From Hyaloscypha bicolor E (taxonomy: Eukaryota > Ascomycota > Leotiomycetes > Helotiales > Hyaloscyphaceae): a stretch of DNA of 64,000 nt. Shown piece by piece: positions 59,606-64,000 of this stretch; the first letter of the stretch is position 1, and each line of letters begins with the position of its first letter. Location: assembly GCF_002865645.1 (NCBI RefSeq), contig NW_020194541.1, positions 37,609 to 101,608 of the forward strand, written 5' to 3'. A model generated the notes under the pieces. That model was not told where the DNA came from. It did no database searches and saw only the letters and a list, made by a program, of their open reading frames with translations. The translations under genes were made by a program, and so were the position numbers.

Positions 59606-60983
59606 TATTAATTTATTAGTAATATATAATACTATTATATAATATATATAAAATATAAATATATTAAAATTAGTAAAATAGTTAATATTTAGAAATAAAA
59701 ATTATAGTATTATAATATTAATATATAATTTCTAAATTTACTAAATCTAATAAAATCTAGTTTATTAGCTAAATTATTTATAAAATGTAAAGTTATATAA
59801 CTATATTTTATTATTTATATTCTATATTTCGAATTCTATAATTATATATATAATTTCTAAAAAAATAGTTATATTAATATTAGAACTTTTTAAAAAACGA
59901 AAAAAAAAATTCTTTAATTATATACTAATTTCCTAATTCGATTTAGTAATAGGCTTCTTAAATACTTTATATATTAATAAGAACTTTTTTAGTAGTTTTA
60001 TAAATTTTAGTTTTTTAATAATATTTTTAATTTATTATTAAATATATTTATTAAATACCTTTATATTAGTTTCCGAGAAATTAATAACTTAAATAATAAT
60101 TTATAAATTATATAAAGCTTCTAGTTAATAGACTAATATAATATATATTTCTTTAGTATATTAGATAATATATTAGTTTTTAATAAAGAAATTTTAATTA
60201 ATAGTATTTTTATTATTTATAATAGTAATATTTTTTATAGAAACAATTTAAAGGTTTTTATATTAGTATTATTATATAAGAATAATTCTAGTAGTATTTA
60301 TATAAATAATACTTCTATTAAACTTAAAACTATAATTAAAAATGAAATATTTATATTTCTTAGCTAAAAACTTAACTTTTTAAAGTTTTAATTACTTTAT
60401 ATTTATGAAATTATTAGTTTAAAAATTAATAATTTCGAAATATTATTTATTAAAAAAGAGGCAAAAATTATAAATAAATTATTTTATAAAAAGCTTATTA
60501 ATATAATAGAAATAATAAGTTTTAAACTAATAGTTTTATAATTTTTAGAATATAATTATTTTTTAAATTTAGCTTTTTAATAAATTTATAAAATAAGTTA
60601 ATATAAAAATTATAATTAAATAAGATTATTAATTAAATACAAGCTTATAAGATATTATATAAATATAATTCTATAATATTTATTATTATAATAATAATAT
60701 TACAAATTATTCTTTAGCTAATATATTAAATATTAAATAATTATATTAATATAAGCTTAAATATCTAGTTTTAATTTCTTAAGCTTTCTTTTTATATTTT
60801 TGTTCTTAATTTTATTAATAAACCAGAAATTGAAAATATATATTTCTTTTAGTATTTAAAATCTAAAAATAACTTTAAATATATTTGTTTTCTAAAAAGT
60901 TAATAATTTTAACTTAATAGAAATTCTTATATAAATTATTATTTTATAGAAATATTATAATATCCGGGTTTTTATAATAGTAT
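59606..60983 (-). mobile_element. Truncated Copia copy B3
   Basis: An LTR at 59606-59879 (start TATTAATTTATTAG, end TATATTAATA) is followed by Copia internal sequence that skips the segment present at 23.4-24.0 kb in B1, so it carries an internal deletion. It runs through the RT region (match to 31.39-32.07 kb of B1 from 60361) until B4 begins at 60984. Minus-strand coding, all broken. Confidence 0.7.
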
Positions 60984-62757
60984 TATTAGTTTACTAGTAA
61001 TATATAATATTATTATATAAGTATAAAATACTATTTATATAAGATTAATAAAGTTATTATTTAGAAATAAAGATTATAGATTATAGTATTAATATATAAT
61101 TCCTAAATTTACTAAGCCTAATAAGGTCTAGTTTACTAGTCGAATTACTTATAGAATATAAGATTATATAACTATATCCTATATTCTATATTTTATTACT
61201 TATATCTCGTATTCCGAATTCTATAATTATATATATAACTTCTAAAGAAATAGCTATATTAATACTAGAACCTCTCTAAAAATGCAAAAAATAGTACTTC
61301 TTTCTAATTATATACTAAAGGCTATAGCCTTTTATATATAACTTTCTTTCTTAAAATATTCTTTTATTCTATATATTTATTTTCTGTTCTATTTATATTT
61401 AATTTATTTCTCTATATTTAATTGTATTATATTTCTATTAATTAGATATTTAAGAGTATTTATTAGCTTTAATTTTATTATAAAATTAATAGAATTCAAT
61501 TCTCTTTTAATTTATTTAACTTTTATAATCTTTTATTATTTATATATCTAATAGAAATATATTATATTAATTATTAGATATTTCTTTTAAATAGTTCCTA
61601 ATTTAATAAAGCATTTATATAATAATTTTAATTCTGTATAGACTACTAGTAATAGTTCTATTTCTAGTATTTTATTAATTATAGATTTAACTAAAATACT
61701 TATATTAAAGCTATAAGCCATATAATAAAGTTCTAAAGCTAGAATACTTCTAGTAATTCTCTTATATTAAATAGAGAACTAGTAGATAATATTAGTATAT
61801 CTAGTTCTATTTATTAGAACTAGAATATATCTAATTTAGGAAAAAATATTTCTATTATTTATAAATAAAACATTTATAAAAATAATTAAATATACTTACT
61901 AAATATTTTTCTATTAGTTTCTAAGAGTTTAATAGCTTAAATAATAATTAATAGGTTATATAAAACTTCTGGTTAATAGACTAATATAATATATATTTCT
62001 TTAATATATTAAATAATATATTAGTTTTTAATAAAGAAATTTTAATAAATAGTACTTCTATTACTTATAATAATAGTATTTTTTATAGAAATAGTTTAAA
62101 GGTTTTTATATTAATATTCCTATATAAAGGTAATTCTAGTAGTATTTATATAAATAATATCTCTATAAAACTTGAGATTATAATTAAAAATAAGGTATTT
62201 ATATTTCTTAACCAAGAATTTAGCTTTTTAAAGCTTTAGTTATTTTATTTTTATAAAATTATTAGTTCTAATAAATAAGGTATTATTAGTTTAAAGACTA
62301 ATAATTCCAAAAAGTTACTTATTATAAAGAAAATAAAAGTTATAAGTTAACTATTTTATAGAACGCTTATTAATATAATAGAAATAGTAAGTTTTAAACT
62401 AGTAGTTCCTAGCTTTTAATATATTATATAGTAGTTTTATAAGCTTTAGAATAGAATTATTTTTTAGATTTAGCTTTCTAGTAAATTTATAAAATAGATT
62501 AATATAAAAATTATAATTAAATAAAGTTATTAATTAGATATAAGCTTATAAGATATTATATAAATATAATTCTATAATATTTATTATTATAATAATAATA
62601 TAAAGAATAATTCTTTAACTAATATATTAAATAATAAGTAATTATATTAATATTATATATTTCTTATTATTATTATAAGCTTAAATAACTAGTCTCGATT
62701 TCTTAAACTCTCTTTTTATATTCTTGTTTTTAATTTTATTAATAAATCGGGAATTAA
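60984..62757 (-). mobile_element. Truncated Copia copy B4, inserted into B3
   Basis: An LTR at 60984-61264 (start TATTAGTTTACTAG, end TATATTAATA) interrupts B3 and is followed by 3' internal Copia sequence colinear with B1 23.33-24.42 kb and then 31.39-31.94 kb. Similarity stops at about 62757, after GGGAATTAA, where a different AT-rich sequence begins. The 5' two-thirds of the element are absent from the window. Confidence 0.7.
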
Positions 62758-64000
62758 GCTCCTCTTTTCTCTCTTAAATTTTCAATTTAAATTATAAATA
62801 TAAGTGATAAAATTAATAAATAAATAATCATTGAGATTATATGATCTATTATCCGATATTATAATTATATTTCGAAATTTATGGAATATTTATAATATTC
62901 ATATGATCTTTAAACTTATTAATAATTTTATTAAATTCAAATAGATTCTTATTATAATCGAAATTGATAAGATAATAATAATTATAAAAGATATAAAGAT
63001 CATCATATATAAGATATAAGTAATTATTCCATGAGCTATAATTTGCGATCAATTATAGAAATTTATAATCATAAATATATAAACTCTATAGGATTATATT
63101 ATAATCTAATCTTTATAGATTATAATCGGAAGATTAACTAATATCGTTTATAGTTTTTTTCTTTCCATCACCAGGAATACTTCAAATAAATTGATATATT
63201 TGATGAATACTTGGTTCCAATTTTATAAAGATATTTTCGAATATTAAGTCAATCTTAATATTTATAATATATCGACTTTAGATTATCTTAATTATTCCTC
63301 ATAATATAAAGTTTATCGAATTCCGATAATTATTAAGATATTTTGAATTATCATAATAAAATCTGAAAAAAATTAAATATTATCAAATAAAATTATTGAT
63401 TATATATAGAATAATAATTAATATAATATTATAATTATCAAAATTTTTCATTATTATCTTTAAATCTTCGAAATTCGATTCTTAGTATTTAATATTTATA
63501 AGATTTAATAGATTTTATCAAGATGCATAATGATTATAAATATTTCGAAGAAAATTTAAAGCCTATAAAAATATATTATATTTTCTTTATGATCAATTTT
63601 CAGATCATTATGCGCTCTTATCCGATTATATTTGATTCTTTCGATAATTATTTTTTCTTGATATATAATCGAGATAATATACATTATAATAGAAAATAAA
63701 TTAAAGATATTTCGAGAAAAATATATTCTCTATAATTCTGATAATAATTATCGGGATTTGATTTTGATAAGAGCTTAAAATATTATTCTGATTTTCATTA
63801 TATCTATATTAAAGAAGATAATAAAGATAATAAAATGATTTTATATCGTCTTCTATAAAAATATCTTTAGGCCTATAATATCATAAAGATATTTTATTAT
63901 TAATATATTCTTGAGGATAATTCAATCTTAATAATCGAAAATCTTTTTCTATATAAATTTCAATAAAGATCTGGAGTCTATGATTTTCTTTATATATAGA
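62758..64000. other. AT-rich block with a distinct base context
   Basis: From 62758 the sequence changes character. In 63181-63540 I counted 22 of 28 C residues preceded by T and 20 of 25 G residues followed by A; CpA and CpG are retained. In a Copia stretch such as 61681-61860 nearly every C is instead followed by T and CpA is almost absent. No open frame, LTR or RNA gene was recognised; GATA/TATC-like units are frequent. Its origin is unknown. Confidence 0.5.

Noticed and set aside
1..64000. CRISPR array, rRNA genes, telomeric repeats, biosynthetic gene cluster
   Set aside because: None of the expected repeat periods, conserved RNA cores or clustered enzymes is present; the window is eukaryotic nuclear DNA.

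Overview
This window looks like nuclear DNA of a filamentous ascomycete (Pezizomycotina; a Leotiomycete-like or other two-speed genome is my guess, not proven). Spliceosomal introns of about 40-125 nt carry GTATGT/GTAAGT donors and CTAAC/CTGAC-type branch sites. There is a decayed HET-domain gene, a fungal sedolisin and an Ssu1-type sulfite pump. More than 40 kb is extremely AT-rich and carries the mark of repeat-induced point mutation (RIP): remaining C is almost always in CpT, and coding relics show D-to-N, G-to-N/K and W/Q-to-stop changes.

Positions 1-19.5 kb are the gene-bearing part. In order: a 5'-truncated hypothetical gene (3-569, +); a frameshifted HET-domain pseudogene (about 758-1372, -); a small RIP-mutated island (1.77-2.74 kb) with a short repeat; a four-exon disordered conserved-type protein (3323-5552, -); a three-exon small single-pass membrane protein (6212-6844, +); an Ssu1-like sulfite/malate-type transporter (9140-10503, -); a decayed Ser/Thr-rich secreted protein (11497-12409, -); a seven-exon secreted sedolisin/tripeptidyl peptidase (15073-17435, +); and an intronless class III (GABA-type) aminotransferase (17767-19116, -). 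The long spacers between them hold little that I can support. The last two genes are tail to tail. They fit nitrogen scavenging (extracellular proteolysis, amino-group catabolism), but I see no true cluster.

From 19.5 kb on, the window is a transposon graveyard. Two TIR elements mark the border: a 647-bp pogo/mariner-like element with TA duplications and a 251-bp MITE with CTA duplications. Then a Russian-doll nest fills exactly 28.0 kb (20841-48840). Gypsy A1 (+) is split by Copia B1 (- , 23068-44041). B1 is itself split by Gypsy C (- , 24427-31388), a 725-bp terminal-repeat-in-miniature element (TRIM, 32913-33637) and Gypsy A2 (- , 36700-43694). Gypsy C carries a solo LTR (29218-29520), and the 3' half of A1 carries another (45748-45992). 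Each junction was read from matching LTR ends and target-site duplications. After removal of the inserts, A1 is about 6.8-7.0 kb and B1 about 6.3 kb, matching the intact relatives A2 (7.0 kb) and B2 (6.4 kb).

Beyond the nest lie an LTR-bounded 1.9-kb element containing a large palindrome (49102-51015), an isolated C-type LTR (51566-51843), a second, uninterrupted Copia copy B2 (+, 51848-58266), unassigned AT-rich DNA (58267-59605) and two overlapping truncated Copia copies (B3/B4, 59606-62757). The final 1.24 kb (62758-64000) is also AT-rich but has a different base context: remaining C sits mostly after T (TpC) and CpA is kept, unlike everything to its left. All transposon proteins are broken; no intact transposase or polymerase ORF remains.
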